Below the pieces are notes generated by a model. It was not told the origin of the DNA. It searched no databases and worked only from the letters and a program-made list of their open reading frames with translations. The translations under genes and the position numbers were made by a program. Below, one piece after another: positions 1 through 8,537 of a stretch of 64,000 nucleotides of DNA (the stretch's first letter is position 1; each line of letters starts with the position of its first letter). Source of the DNA: Bradyrhizobium sp. CSS354 (GTDB lineage: Bacteria; Pseudomonadota; Alphaproteobacteria; Rhizobiales; Xanthobacteraceae); NCBI RefSeq assembly GCF_029051725.1, contig NZ_JAACFU010000003.1, forward strand, positions 248,001-312,000, in the 5' to 3' direction.

Positions 1-1013
1 GCATCAACGGCCGCAAGATCAACCTGATCCAGTATGACGACGCTTACTCGCCGCCGAAAGCGGTGGAGCAGGTGCGCAAGCTGGTCGAGAGCGATGAGGT
101 GCTCTTGACCTTCCAGATCATCGGCACGCCATCGAATGCGGCCGTGCAAAAGTATCTCAACTCCAAGAAGGTGCCGCAGCTGTTCGCGGCCACAGGCGCC
201 TCGAAGTTCACGGACCCGAAGAACTTTCCGTGGACGATGGGGTACAACCCGAACTATTTCGTCGAAGGCCGCATCTACGGCCAGTACATCCTGAAGGAAT
301 ATCCCAACGCCAAAGTCGGCGTGCTCTATCAGAACGACGACCTCGGCAAGGACTATCTGAACGGCATCAAGGCCGGACTCGGCGACAAGGCCGCCAAGAT
401 GATCGTCAACGAGTCCTCCTACGAAGTCTCGGACCCGACGGTCGATTCGCAGATCCTCAAGATCAAGGATGCGGGCGCCGATCTGTTCTTCAGCGCCAGC
501 ACGCCGAAGCAGGCGGCGCAGGCGATCAAGAAGATCGGCGAGATCGGCTGGAAGCCGGTGCAGATCGTCGACATCAACGCCACCTCGGTCGGCGCGGTGA
601 TGAAGCCTGCCGGTCTCGACGCCGCCAAGGGCGTGATCAGTGTCAATTACGGCAAGGATCCGCTCGACCCGACCTGGAAGGACGATGCCGGCCTGAAGAA
701 GTATTTCGACTTCATGGCGAAGTACTATCCGGACGGCGACAAGGATTCGAACTTCAACACCTACGGCTACGGCACCGCCCAGCTTCTGGCCCACGTGCTG
801 CAGCAGTGCGGCGACAACCTGACGCGCGAAAATGTCATGAAGCAGGCGGCGTCGCTAAAGGACGTGACCAGCGATATCGCCCTGCCCGGCATCAAGGCCA
901 ACACCTCGGCGACCGACTACCGCGTCAACAAGCAGCTTCAGATGATGAAGTTCAACGGCGAACGCTGGGAGCTGTTCGGCCCGATCCTGGAGGATGCGGG
1001 TCCGGCGGGTTAG
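1..1013 (+). CDS. Branched-chain amino acid-type ABC transporter substrate-binding protein (5' truncated)
   Basis: The gene enters from the left edge; the first complete codon is at position 3 and reads I-N-G-R-K-I-N-L. The product is the C-terminal ~336 residues of a type I periplasmic binding protein (LivK/Peripla_BP_6 family), which captures amino acids or aromatic and organic acids in the periplasm for a Liv-type ABC importer. The family fold shows in the stretch around QYDDAYSPPKAVEQVRKLVE, the hinge segment VGVLYQNDDLGKDYLNG and the second-lobe segment KDAGADLFFSASTPKQAAQA. The start, signal peptide and any partner genes lie outside the window. The ligand cannot be told from sequence. 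It is unrelated in position to the full importer at 25-30 kb. Confidence 0.9.
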   Translation, partial: INGRKINLIQYDDAYSPPKAVEQVRKLVESDEVLLTFQIIGTPSNAAVQKYLNSKKVPQLFAATGASKFTDPKNFPWTMGYNPNYFVEGRIYGQYILKEYPNAKVGVLYQNDDLGKDYLNGIKAGLGDKAAKMIVNESSYEVSDPTVDSQILKIKDAGADLFFSASTPKQAAQAIKKIGEIGWKPVQIVDINATSVGAVMKPAGLDAAKGVISVNYGKDPLDPTWKDDAGLKKYFDFMAKYYPDGDKDSNFNTYGYGTAQLLAHVLQQCGDNLTRENVMKQAASLKDVTSDIALPGIKANTSATDYRVNKQLQMMKFNGERWELFGPILEDAGPAG

Positions 1014-1022
1014 TTCCGCACA

Positions 1023-1126
1023 GTCATTCCGGGCTGGCGCGCGAGCGCCAGACCCGGAATCTCGAGATTCTCAGGTGCGCAATTGCGCACCTGAGTTCGA
1101 TGCTTTCGCATCGCCCCGGAACGACG
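1023..1126. repeat. Palindromic intergenic repeat after the binding-protein gene
   Basis: The element begins GTCATTCCGGG and ends CGGAACGACG, so its ends are inverted. Inside are two further hairpins, one of them the perfect 26-base palindrome at 1070-1095 centred on GCGCAATTGCGC. It lies between a plus-strand and a minus-strand gene and may act as a bidirectional transcription stop, but it lacks a U-run. Confidence 0.65.
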
Positions 1127-1131
1127 TGGCT

Positions 1132-1557
1132 CTACTCCGGCACCTCGCCAAAGTTCTTTCCCACGGGCAGCACCGCATGCCGAATGAGCCGTGAATCCTC
1201 CACCGCGGCCTGCCTGTGCTTTACCGCCTCGCGATAGACGGGATCGCGGATCATCTCGACGAAGGCGGCGACGCTTGGGTATTCGGCGATGAAGCAATGG
1301 TCCCAGCGCTCGGTCTCGGGGCCGATCAGCATCAGTTCGAATTTGCCCTGCCAGACGATGCGGCCGCCGAGGCGTTCGAACACCGGGCCACTCTCGCGGC
1401 CATAGGCCGCATAGGCTTCCGCACCGCTCGTCTTGCGGCCATCCGGATAGGCCGCCTCCTTGCGCAAGCGCACCAGGTTGAGCATGTGGATCGGGCCGGG
1501 GCGGTCGTTGTCCCGGAACTGCGCGAAAATCTCCTTGGTCGGATCGATGTGGCCCAT
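1132..1557 (-). CDS. DUF1330-like domain protein
   Basis: A 141-residue protein with the alpha/beta-barrel (dimeric ferredoxin-like) pattern of the DUF1330 family: an early IHMLNLVRL strand, a central Y-x-x-Y-G-R-E-S-G-P-V-F segment, then IVWQGKFELMLIGPE and FIAEYPSVAAFVEMIRDPVY, which is the typical family strand-helix pair. Function is unknown for most of the family. The start ATG at 1557 has the ribosome-binding site GAGGG about 9 bases upstream; an in-frame start 30 codons earlier has no such support. It is transcribed towards the repeat that separates it from the binding-protein gene. No partner gene is evident. Confidence 0.75.
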   Translation of the reverse strand: MGHIDPTKEIFAQFRDNDRPGPIHMLNLVRLRKEAAYPDGRKTSGAEAYAAYGRESGPVFERLGGRIVWQGKFELMLIGPETERWDHCFIAEYPSVAAFVEMIRDPVYREAVKHRQAAVEDSRLIRHAVLPVGKNFGEVPE

Positions 1558-1724
1558 CTGAGTTCCCTCTTGTTTTATGCCGGCGATCCTACCGCCGCCG
1601 TCGGACCAGCGGAACTGCGGCCACCGAATGCCGCACCTCCTAATCACGCGTTAAGCTCTGGGTAACCGGGCCTTAAACAGCGACCGCTAGCGTGCGGCGG
1701 GGCGGGCTGACCGGGCGTTTGCGT

Positions 1725-3938
1725 ATGGGGTTGGGAAAGAAAAAGGGTGGGCGGAAGGAGCCGTTGTTCGGCTTGCCTGCGGCACTCGCCGATCTGCGCC
1801 TGACCGCGGCCGACCGCATTCCTGGCGGCGATGACAAGCCGAAGAAACCAACGAAATCATCTGCCAAGCGCAAGAGCGAGGATGCCGGCGACGAGCAGCC
1901 GCGCGAGCGGAAGGCGCCGGCCGGCCGCGGCAGCGCCAAGCGGCGATCCAAGTCGCGCATTGGCGCCAGTCTAGGCCGCCTGGTCTATTGGGGCGCGGTG
2001 CTGGGCCTGTGGGGCGCAATCGCCGTGATCGGCGTCGTGATCTGGGTCGGCGCTCATCTGCCGCCGATCCAGTCGCTGGAAATCCCCAAGCGGCCACCGA
2101 CGATCCAGATCGTCGGCATCGACGGCAGCATGCTGGCGCAACGGGGCGAGATGGCGGGCGCCAATGTCGCGCTGAAGGATCTGCCGCAATATCTGCCCAA
2201 GGCGTTCATCGCCATCGAGGATCGCCGCTTCTATTCGCATTTCGGAATTGACCCCGTAGGCATCCTGCGCGCGCTCGTCACCAACGTGCTCCATCGCGGC
2301 GTGTCGCAGGGCGGCTCGACGCTGACACAGCAATTGGCGAAAAACCTGTTCCTGACCCAAGAGCGCACCATGGCGCGCAAGCTGCAGGAAGCGGAGCTCG
2401 CGATCTGGCTGGAGCGCAAGCATTCCAAGAACGAGATTTTGGAGCTCTATCTCAACCGTGTCTATTTCGGCTCCGGCGCCTATGGCGTCGAAGCCGCCGC
2501 GCAGCGCTATTTCGGCAAGTCGGCCAAGAACGTCACCGTCGCGGAGGCCGCGATGCTGGCCGGCCTCGTCAAATCGCCCTCGCGGCTCGCGCCGAACCGC
2601 AACCCCGAGGGCGCAGAAGCGCGCGCGAAAATCGTGCTCACGGCGATGGCGGACGCCAAATTCATCACCGAGGCGCAGGCGCAGGCCTCGATCGGCCAAC
2701 CCTCCTACAATGTGAAGCCGGTCGGCGCCGGCACGGTCAATTACGTCGCCGACTGGATCGGCGAGGTGCTGGACGATCTGGTCGGGCAGATCGACGAGAG
2801 CATCAAGGTCGAGACCACGATCGATCCGAAGCTCCAGAGCGTGGCCGAAGCCGCCATCATCGACGAGCTCGCGGCCAAGAGCGTGAAGTTCAATGTCAGC
2901 CAGGGCGCGCTGGTGGCGATGACGCCTGACGGCGCGGTGCGCGCCATGGTCGGGGGCCGGAACTATTCCGAGAGCCAGTACAACCGCGCGGTCACTGCCA
3001 GGCGCCAGCCGGGCTCCTCGTTCAAGCCGTTCGTGTACTTGACCGCGCTCGAGCAGGGGCTGACGCCCGACACGCTCCGCCAGGACGCGCCGATCGAGGT
3101 CAAGGGCTGGAAGCCTGAGAACTACACCCACGAATATTTCGGCGCGGTGACGCTGACCCAGGCGCTCGCGATGTCGCTCAACACGGTCGCCATCCGCCTC
3201 GGCCTCGAGGTCGGGCCGAAGAACGTGGTGCGCACCGCGCACCGGCTCGGCATCTCCTCGAAACTCGAGCCCAACGCCTCGATCGCGCTCGGCACCTCCG
3301 AAGTCTCGATGGTCGAGCTGGTCGGCGCCTATGCACCCTTCGCCAATGGCGGCTTCACGGCGACGCCGCATGTCGTCACGCGGATCAGGACGCTCAGTGG
3401 CAAGCTGCTCTACATGCGCCAGGCGGACGAGCACAACCAGGTGGTCGACCCGCGCTATGTCGGCATGATGAACGCGATGATGCGGGAAACGCTGATCAGC
3501 GGCACCGCCAAGAAGGCGGAGATCCCGGGCTGGCCGGCGGCCGGCAAGACCGGCACCAGCCAGGACTACCGTGACGCCTGGTTCATCGGCTACACCGCCA
3601 ACCTCGTCACCGGCGTGTGGCTCGGCAATGACGACAACTCGCCGACCAAGAAGGCGACCGGCGGCGGCTTGCCGGTCGAAGTCTGGTCGCGCTTCATGAA
3701 GACGGCGCACGAGGGCGTGCCGGTGGCAGCCTTGCCAAGCTCTCCAGGTGGCTGGGGCCTCTCGAACCTCGCGCAGGCGACGTCGCAAGTGTCGCCGCCA
3801 ACGGCGGCAGCGCCCGCACCGGCACCGGCCAACAACGGCGGCTATCGTCCAGCCCCCACGCGCGCCAATGCGCGACCGGAAGCAGCCGCAGGACTCGATG
3901 GCTGGCTGATGGACCGGCTGTTTGGCGGGAATCGCTAG
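1725..3938 (+). CDS. Class A penicillin-binding protein (bifunctional peptidoglycan glycosyltransferase/transpeptidase)
   Basis: A 737-residue bitopic inner-membrane enzyme that polymerises glycan strands from lipid II and cross-links them. Residues 1-80 are a basic, Lys/Arg-rich cytoplasmic tail; one membrane helix lies at about 84-110. The GT51 glycosyltransferase domain carries EDRRFYSHFG, with the likely catalytic Glu at 165, and QGGSTLTQQLAKN. The transpeptidase domain has S-S-F-K (Ser431, Lys434), S-L-N (484-486) and K-T-G-T (608-611). The tail after residue 660 is Pro/Ala-rich. An in-frame GTG at 1692 would add 11 residues; ATG 1725 is preferred because the protein then begins MGLGKKKGG, but neither start has a clear ribosome-binding site. 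The gene stands alone between intergenic repeats. Confidence 0.93.
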   Translation: MGLGKKKGGRKEPLFGLPAALADLRLTAADRIPGGDDKPKKPTKSSAKRKSEDAGDEQPRERKAPAGRGSAKRRSKSRIGASLGRLVYWGAVLGLWGAIAVIGVVIWVGAHLPPIQSLEIPKRPPTIQIVGIDGSMLAQRGEMAGANVALKDLPQYLPKAFIAIEDRRFYSHFGIDPVGILRALVTNVLHRGVSQGGSTLTQQLAKNLFLTQERTMARKLQEAELAIWLERKHSKNEILELYLNRVYFGSGAYGVEAAAQRYFGKSAKNVTVAEAAMLAGLVKSPSRLAPNRNPEGAEARAKIVLTAMADAKFITEAQAQASIGQPSYNVKPVGAGTVNYVADWIGEVLDDLVGQIDESIKVETTIDPKLQSVAEAAIIDELAAKSVKFNVSQGALVAMTPDGAVRAMVGGRNYSESQYNRAVTARRQPGSSFKPFVYLTALEQGLTPDTLRQDAPIEVKGWKPENYTHEYFGAVTLTQALAMSLNTVAIRLGLEVGPKNVVRTAHRLGISSKLEPNASIALGTSEVSMVELVGAYAPFANGGFTATPHVVTRIRTLSGKLLYMRQADEHNQVVDPRYVGMMNAMMRETLISGTAKKAEIPGWPAAGKTGTSQDYRDAWFIGYTANLVTGVWLGNDDNSPTKKATGGGLPVEVWSRFMKTAHEGVPVAALPSSPGGWGLSNLAQATSQVSPPTAAAPAPAPANNGGYRPAPTRANARPEAAAGLDGWLMDRLFGGNR

Positions 3939-3945
3939 GTTGTGC

Positions 3946-3966
3946 TTGAGGTCCGGGTGACCTCAA
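3946..3966 (+). terminator. Possible terminator hairpin after the penicillin-binding protein gene
   Basis: A perfect 8-bp stem, TTGAGGTC/GACCTCAA with a 5-base loop, begins 8 bases after the stop codon. It is followed by an A-rich, not U-rich, stretch, so intrinsic termination in the gene's direction would be weak. Confidence 0.4.
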
Positions 3967-3968
3967 AA

Positions 3969-4000
3969 CAAAAACTGCGAAAACAACCCCATGCACAGTA
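3969..4000. repeat. Interspersed 32-base repeat, copy 1
   Basis: This stretch matches 47135-47166 at 30 of 32 positions; the last 23 bases, starting CGAAAACAACC and ending GCACAGTA, are identical. The two copies are 43 kb apart, both in intergenic DNA and both on the plus strand. It is not palindromic and is not part of any coding frame I can support. Confidence 0.7.
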
Positions 4001-4063
4001 GCCGAGGATAACGAAATCAACGGCTTGCGCGGGCAGCACAGACGCTGGAATCGCGCGCTGGGC

Positions 4064-4167
4064 TGTCATTCCCCGCGGAGGCGGGGAAGCCAGTACGCCG
4101 CGGCTTCTTGATTCAATAACAACTGTCTCTGGAATACTGGATCGCCCGCTTTCGCGGGCGATGACAG
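4064..4167. repeat. Inverted-end intergenic repeat (about 104 bp)
   Basis: The left end TGTCATTCCCCGCGGAGGCG and the right end CGCTTTCGCGGGCGATGACA are inverted relative to each other (TGTCAT...ATGACA outermost), with GC-rich mini-hairpins at both ends and an A/T-richer centre. The form is that of a non-coding palindromic repeat. It lies between convergent genes. Confidence 0.65.
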
Positions 4168-4193
4168 TGTCGGATGGAGTTGGCAGCGAGAGC

Positions 4194-4949
4194 CTAATCC
4201 TCGACCCCGTACCGGTGCAGGTCGTTGCCGTACGTATCGAGCCACTTCTTGGCGCGCTCCATCGACGGGCAGACCTTGCCGCAGACGCGCCAGAACCGCG
4301 CCGAGTGGTTCATCTCGACGAGATGGGCGACCTCGTGGGCCGCGAGGTAGTCGAGCACGTAGGGCGGCGCGAGGATCAGGCGCCAGGAGAACGACAACGA
4401 GCCGGCCGAGGTGCAGGAGCCCCAACGACTGGATTGATCGCGGATCGAGAGCCGCTTGACCTTGACCCCGAGCTCGGCGGCATAGGATTCCGCGGCACGC
4501 TGAAGGTCGCGGCGCGCCTCGCGCTTGAGAAAGTCGCTGATGCGACGGTCGGCATGCTCGACGCCGCCGGCGACGCAGAGAATGCGTTCACCGCTATCGC
4601 GCACTTCGGTCCACACCGTACCGCGCGTGCCGGCGCGATGAACGATGCGATGAGAAACGCCGCGAAGCGGTATCACTGTGCCAGGCTGGAACGGTGCGGC
4701 CTTCGGCAAACGACCGAGACGTGCCGCGATCCATGCGCCGTGACGCTGTGCGAAGTCTTTTGCTTCGGCGAGCGTGCCGCGCGGCGGCATGGTGAGGATG
4801 GCTTCGCGATCGCTCGGATGAATTCTGAGCGTGTAACGGCGCGCGCGGCGATGCCGGCGCAGTCGAATCGCAAAATATTGCGATCCATGGGTGATCAGGA
4901 GGGTCTTCGGCTCGTGGGGCCGACGATAGAGGAGTGCGCGAGTGGCCAT
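4194..4949 (-). CDS. YgjP-like (DUF45) zinc metallopeptidase
   Basis: A 251-residue protein of the YgjP/DUF45 family (COG1451, WLM-like). The zinc motif H-E-V-A-H appears in the context YLAAHEVAHLVEMNHSARFW, followed by a tail with the family's typical W-L-D-T-Y. Upstream, SSRWGSCTSAGSLSFSWRL is the conserved strand-turn region of this family. The basic segment at 35-55 (IRLRRHRRARRYTLRI) is also typical. The cellular substrate is unknown; the family has been linked to nucleic-acid- or SprT-like functions. Start ATG 4949 gives MATRALLYRR and fits the family length; a longer frame upstream lacks support and no strong ribosome-binding site is visible for either. Confidence 0.85.
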   Translation of the reverse strand: MATRALLYRRPHEPKTLLITHGSQYFAIRLRRHRRARRYTLRIHPSDREAILTMPPRGTLAEAKDFAQRHGAWIAARLGRLPKAAPFQPGTVIPLRGVSHRIVHRAGTRGTVWTEVRDSGERILCVAGGVEHADRRISDFLKREARRDLQRAAESYAAELGVKVKRLSIRDQSSRWGSCTSAGSLSFSWRLILAPPYVLDYLAAHEVAHLVEMNHSARFWRVCGKVCPSMERAKKWLDTYGNDLHRYGVED

Positions 4950-5250
4950 GTCTGTCAGTCCGGGGGGCAGGAGAGCGCCCGGATTCTGCCATAACCGCCG
5001 CCAGGGAAAGCGCTCGGCGCAAAAACAAATCATTTGCCCAATATACAGGGGTCTGGCGTCCGGGAGACCCTACAGACTGGGGTTGGAACCGGCTTTTTTC
5101 GCCCCCGTCAGGCGCATGCGGCACCCCCAAGGGGTGAGGTTGGACTCACTCCTACAAAGCTACCTAAATACCGCGAATCTGGCGGGAACTCACCCCTGTC
5201 GGAGCCTCCGACAGGGCGTCGATTTTCAGCGGGAAAGCCGAAAAACGCGA
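4950..5250. other. Intergenic region with one hairpin
   Basis: About 300 bases between two minus-strand genes with no supportable coding frame. The only structure noted is a perfect 10-bp stem with a 3-base loop at 5194-5216 (CCCTGTCGGA...TCCGACAGGG), 34 bases past the stop codon of the PHA depolymerase gene. It could end that transcript, but no U-run follows it in that direction. Confidence 0.5.
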
Positions 5251-6579
5251 TTATTCGGCCGCGAGCGCCTGCAATGAGCTCGGATTCGCCGCCGACACCA
5301 TGAAGTCATGGATGCGCGGCACGATTTCCGATTTGAAGCGCGAACCATTGAACACGCCGTAATGTCCAACGCCCTTCTGGACATAATGAACGCGGCGATG
5401 ATCGGGAATCGAGCTGCACAATGCGTGCGTTGCTTCGGTCTGACCGATGCCGGAGATGTCGTCGTTCTCGCCTTCGACCGTCATCAACGCGACGCGCGTG
5501 ACCTTTGAGGGATCGACGCGTGTTCCACGATGGGTCATCTCGCCCTTCGGCAGCGAATGCTTCACGAACACGGTGTCGACGGTCTGCAGGTAATATTCGG
5601 CGGAGAGATCCATCACCGCGAGATATTCGTCGTAGAAGTCGCGATGCTTGTCGACGAGGTCGCCGTCGCCCTTCACCAAATTGGCGAACAGCTGCTTGTG
5701 GGCGTCCATATGCCGGTCGAGATTCATGCTGATGAAGCCGTTCAGCTGCAGGAAGCCCGGATAGACGTCGCGCATCATGCCCGGATGCGGGAACGGCACC
5801 TTGGTGATGACGTGGTTGCGGAACCAGTCGATGCCGCGCTCTTGGGCGAGGTTGTTCACCGCGGTCGGATTGCGACGGGTGTCGATCGGACCGCCCATCA
5901 GCGTCATCGAGGTCGGCACGAAGGGATCACGCCGCGCTTCCATGATCGAAACGGCAGCGACGACGGGAACCGAGGGCTGGCACACCGCCAGCACATGCGT
6001 GTTACCGCCGAGGACATGCAGCATCTCGATGACGTAGTCGATGTAGTCGTCGAGATCGAAGCGGCCGTCGCTGAGCGGCACCATGCGGGCATCGGCCCAA
6101 TCGGTGATGTAAACCTCATGCGCCGGCAGGAAAGCCTCGACCGTCCCGCGGAGCAGCGTCGCGTAATGGCCGGACATCGGTGCCACGATCAGCACGCGCG
6201 GCTGCGGACTGCGCAGCGGACGGGTGAACTTGCGATCGAAGTAGAGCAGGCGGCAGAACGGCTTTTCCCAGACCGAGCGAACCTCGACGGGGACGCGGAT
6301 GCCGTTGACCTCGGTATCGTTGAGGCCCCATTCCGGCTTGCCGTAGCGGCGCGTGGTGCGTTCGAACAATTCGCAAGCCGCGGCAACCGACTTGCCGACC
6401 TCGGTGCGTGCCCACGGATTGAGGGGATTTTGAAACAGCAGCTTGGTTGCGTCCGTGATCGCACGCGCCGGATTGAGAGAGGCTTGCCCCATCTCGTACA
6501 TCCAGTACATCGGCGTCGTCAGGACCGGACTGCCTTCGGCCACCAGGGGCGGCGCGCCGCCAAACTCACCAATCGGCAT
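5251..6579 (-). CDS. phaZ: Intracellular polyhydroxyalkanoate depolymerase
   Basis: A 442-residue enzyme of the PhaZ family (TIGR01849/PHB_depo_C) that hydrolyses native intracellular PHB granules to hydroxybutyrate units. It has an alpha/beta hydrolase fold. The nucleophile is probably Cys200 in L-A-V-C-Q-P-S-V-P, the position where this family carries Cys instead of Ser. The C-terminal half has the family blocks GGPIDTRRNPTAVN, DFYDEYLAVMDL and VEGENDDISGIGQT, and the late His in KGVGHYGVFNGSRF. There is no signal peptide. Start ATG 6579 has the ribosome-binding site AGAGGA about 9 bases upstream; this confirms a 23-residue N-terminal extension before the usual family start (MYWMYEMGQ). A second PHB-active enzyme lies at 16.6-17.7 kb. 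Confidence 0.95.
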   Translation of the reverse strand: MPIGEFGGAPPLVAEGSPVLTTPMYWMYEMGQASLNPARAITDATKLLFQNPLNPWARTEVGKSVAAACELFERTTRRYGKPEWGLNDTEVNGIRVPVEVRSVWEKPFCRLLYFDRKFTRPLRSPQPRVLIVAPMSGHYATLLRGTVEAFLPAHEVYITDWADARMVPLSDGRFDLDDYIDYVIEMLHVLGGNTHVLAVCQPSVPVVAAVSIMEARRDPFVPTSMTLMGGPIDTRRNPTAVNNLAQERGIDWFRNHVITKVPFPHPGMMRDVYPGFLQLNGFISMNLDRHMDAHKQLFANLVKGDGDLVDKHRDFYDEYLAVMDLSAEYYLQTVDTVFVKHSLPKGEMTHRGTRVDPSKVTRVALMTVEGENDDISGIGQTEATHALCSSIPDHRRVHYVQKGVGHYGVFNGSRFKSEIVPRIHDFMVSAANPSSLQALAAE

Positions 6580-6700
6580 CGCTATATTCCTCTTCGCATC
6601 GCAGCATACTGCCGAATGCGTAATATTGCGTCAATGCATGGTTCCGTACATCTACGTGGCCCAGGTGCCCAAACCGGGCTGAATCCACGAGAAAGTGACG

Positions 6701-7519
6701 TTATTCGCCGCCTGACAGCAACGAGCCCTGCATCCGGGCGCTGCGCAAAAGGGCAAGGAATGCCCCAAAAGATGCAACCAACAGCACCACGTTGATGGCC
6801 AACGCGCCCAGCATCAGATCGGTCCTGCAGGTGTTTTCGATCAGCAGCGCGCGCATCCCTTCGAACACATAGGTCGGCGGCAGCGTCCAGGCGACATATT
6901 GCAACCAGACCGGCAGCACGCTGACGGGATAGTAGACGCAGGCGAGCGGCATGATGCCGAACATCAAGGTCCAGACGATGCTCTCGGCGCCGAGGCCGTT
7001 TCGCAGCACCAGGCCGGAAACGAAGATGCCGACCGACCAGCTCGTGAAGATCAGATTGCAGAAGAACGCAATCAGCGGCACGCCGAGTGCATAAACGTTG
7101 AAGTGAAACAGGAACAACGCGAGCAGCGTCATCGGGATGACGCCGATCGCGAGCCTGATCAGACTCATGATCATCAGCGACAGCAGGAACTCGATCGGCT
7201 TCAGCGGGCTCATCATGAGATTGCCGAGGTTGCGCGCCCACATCTCTTCCAGGAACGAGATCGAGAAGCCGAGCTGCCCGCGAAACAGGATGTCCCAGAG
7301 GATAACGGCGCCGATCAGGGTGCCGCCGGCACGGGCGAAGAAGTTTGCATTCTGCGCGATATAAAGCTGAAGAAAGCCCCAGGTGATGACCTGCAGCGCC
7401 GGCCAGTAGAGCAGCTCGAGCAGCCGCGGCCAGGACGACAGCAAGAGGTACCAATAGCGCAGGATCATCGCGCCGATGCGATGCAGGGAGATGCCGCGGT
7501 GAACGGTGAGCTCGCTCAT
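6701..7519 (-). CDS. ABC-2 type transporter permease
   Basis: A 272-residue integral membrane protein with about six hydrophobic segments and the ABC-2 permease layout (NodJ/DrrB-like): a first helix in LYWPALQVITWGFLQLYI, a loop with the conserved E-E-M-W-A-R-N-L-G-N-L segment that contacts the ATPase, and a late YPVSVLPVWLQYVAWTLPPTYV motif. It should form an exporter with the ATPase encoded just upstream on the same strand (7629-8432). The substrate is unknown. The start ATG 7519 has GGGAGG 6 bases upstream, so the longer frame is not needed. A long hairpin occupies the gap between the two genes. Confidence 0.9.
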   Translation of the reverse strand: MSELTVHRGISLHRIGAMILRYWYLLLSSWPRLLELLYWPALQVITWGFLQLYIAQNANFFARAGGTLIGAVILWDILFRGQLGFSISFLEEMWARNLGNLMMSPLKPIEFLLSLMIMSLIRLAIGVIPMTLLALFLFHFNVYALGVPLIAFFCNLIFTSWSVGIFVSGLVLRNGLGAESIVWTLMFGIMPLACVYYPVSVLPVWLQYVAWTLPPTYVFEGMRALLIENTCRTDLMLGALAINVVLLVASFGAFLALLRSARMQGSLLSGGE

Positions 7520-7530
7520 GGCGGCCTCCC

Positions 7531-7616
7531 GTAGCCCGGATGGAGCGTAGCGCAATCCGGGGCCGGTCGGGCCAGATGCGCGAATCCCGGATTACGCTGC
7601 GCTCCATCCGGGCTAC
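7531..7616. repeat. Large hairpin repeat between ABC ATPase and permease genes
   Basis: Arms 7531-7561 and 7586-7616 (31 bases each) pair with two mismatches around a 24-base loop. The outer end is GTAGCCCGGATGGAGCG and its complement. It lies inside the presumed ATPase-permease transcript, and might weaken read-through or set the ratio of the two proteins; that role is inference. Confidence 0.8.
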
Positions 7617-7628
7617 GAATGCAGTCAC

Positions 7629-8432
7629 TCATCGTGCGTCCTCCTGCGCGCCGTTCACCCGGCCGCGCGCGACGTCCAGAAACACCTCTTCCAGCGTGGT
7701 GCGGTTGTAGCGCGCCATGATGGCTTCGGGCGTATCGTCGTCCTCGATGCGGCCGCGCTTCATGATGATGACGCGGTCGCAGAGCCGCTCGACTTCGAGC
7801 ATGTTGTGCGAGGCCAGGAGGATGGTGGCGTTGTTCGCCTTGCGATAACGCTCCAGATGACCCCGAACCCAGTCGGCGGTGTCGGGATCGAGCGAGGCGG
7901 TCGGCTCGTCCAGCAACAGCAGCTCGGGCTGGTTGATCAGCGCCTTGGCAAGCGCAACGCGCGTCTTTTGTCCTGCGGAGAGCTTGCCGTTAGCGCGGTC
8001 GATGAACTCGGTGAGATCGAGATCGTAGGCCAGCTCAGCGATGCGCTCGGAGAGGTTCTTCACCGCATAGAGCTTGCCGAACACGGTGAGGTTCTGACGC
8101 ACCGTGAGCCGCATCGGCATGTCGACATAGGGGCTCTCGAAATTCATCCGCCCCAGCACGGAAGCACTTTCCTCCGGCATTCGATGCCCGAGCACCTGCA
8201 CGCGGCCGGAGGTCGGCAGCACGAGGCCCATGATCGTCGCGATGGTCGTGGTCTTGCCGGCGCCGTTGCCGCCCAGCAGCCCCGTGATGCTGCCGCGCGG
8301 AAGCGAAAAGGAGATGTCGTCGACGGCGCGGGTCTGCTTGTACACCTTGACGAGGTGATCGACCGCGATTGCCGCGGAGAGGCTGCGATCCGCGACAGTC
8401 GGCCAGCTTGAAGCCTTGTCATTCTCGGTCAT
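7629..8432 (-). CDS. ABC transporter ATP-binding protein (exporter type)
   Basis: A 267-residue nucleotide-binding subunit. Walker A is GGNGAGKTT (54-62), the signature is LSAGQ (151-155), Walker B is LLLLDEP (171-177), and the H-loop is in LLASHNMLEVERL. The C-terminal segment TLEEVFLDVARG is typical of DrrA/CcmA/NodI-like export ATPases. It pairs with the permease downstream. Start ATG 8432 gives MTENDKASSW; a long frame continues upstream but covers the antisense of regS and is not coding. The gene is divergent from regS with about 105 bases between the start codons, so the two may share a regulatory region. Confidence 0.93.
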   Translation of the reverse strand: MTENDKASSWPTVADRSLSAAIAVDHLVKVYKQTRAVDDISFSLPRGSITGLLGGNGAGKTTTIATIMGLVLPTSGRVQVLGHRMPEESASVLGRMNFESPYVDMPMRLTVRQNLTVFGKLYAVKNLSERIAELAYDLDLTEFIDRANGKLSAGQKTRVALAKALINQPELLLLDEPTASLDPDTADWVRGHLERYRKANNATILLASHNMLEVERLCDRVIIMKRGRIEDDDTPEAIMARYNRTTLEEVFLDVARGRVNGAQEDAR

Positions 8433-8537
8433 GCTGGGCGTTCTTCTGCTATTGCAGCGGAGAGCGCAAGGCTTGTAATCCGGTGGTTCCGTGAGCCGCG
8501 CGCTTGTGATCGAGAAGGCACCGCCCCATTGGCCGAA

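Noticed and set aside
4161..4994. A plus-strand frame opposite the YgjP-like peptidase
   Set aside because: The minus-strand protein has an HExxH zinc motif and family blocks; the plus-strand translation has none.
5194..5216. A 10-bp perfect hairpin as an intrinsic terminator of phaZ
   Set aside because: In the gene's direction it is not followed by a U-run, so it is recorded only as a hairpin in the gap.
5530..6795. A 421-codon plus-strand frame opposite phaZ
   Set aside because: Antisense shadow of a well-supported gene; His/Arg/Asp-rich, no motif.
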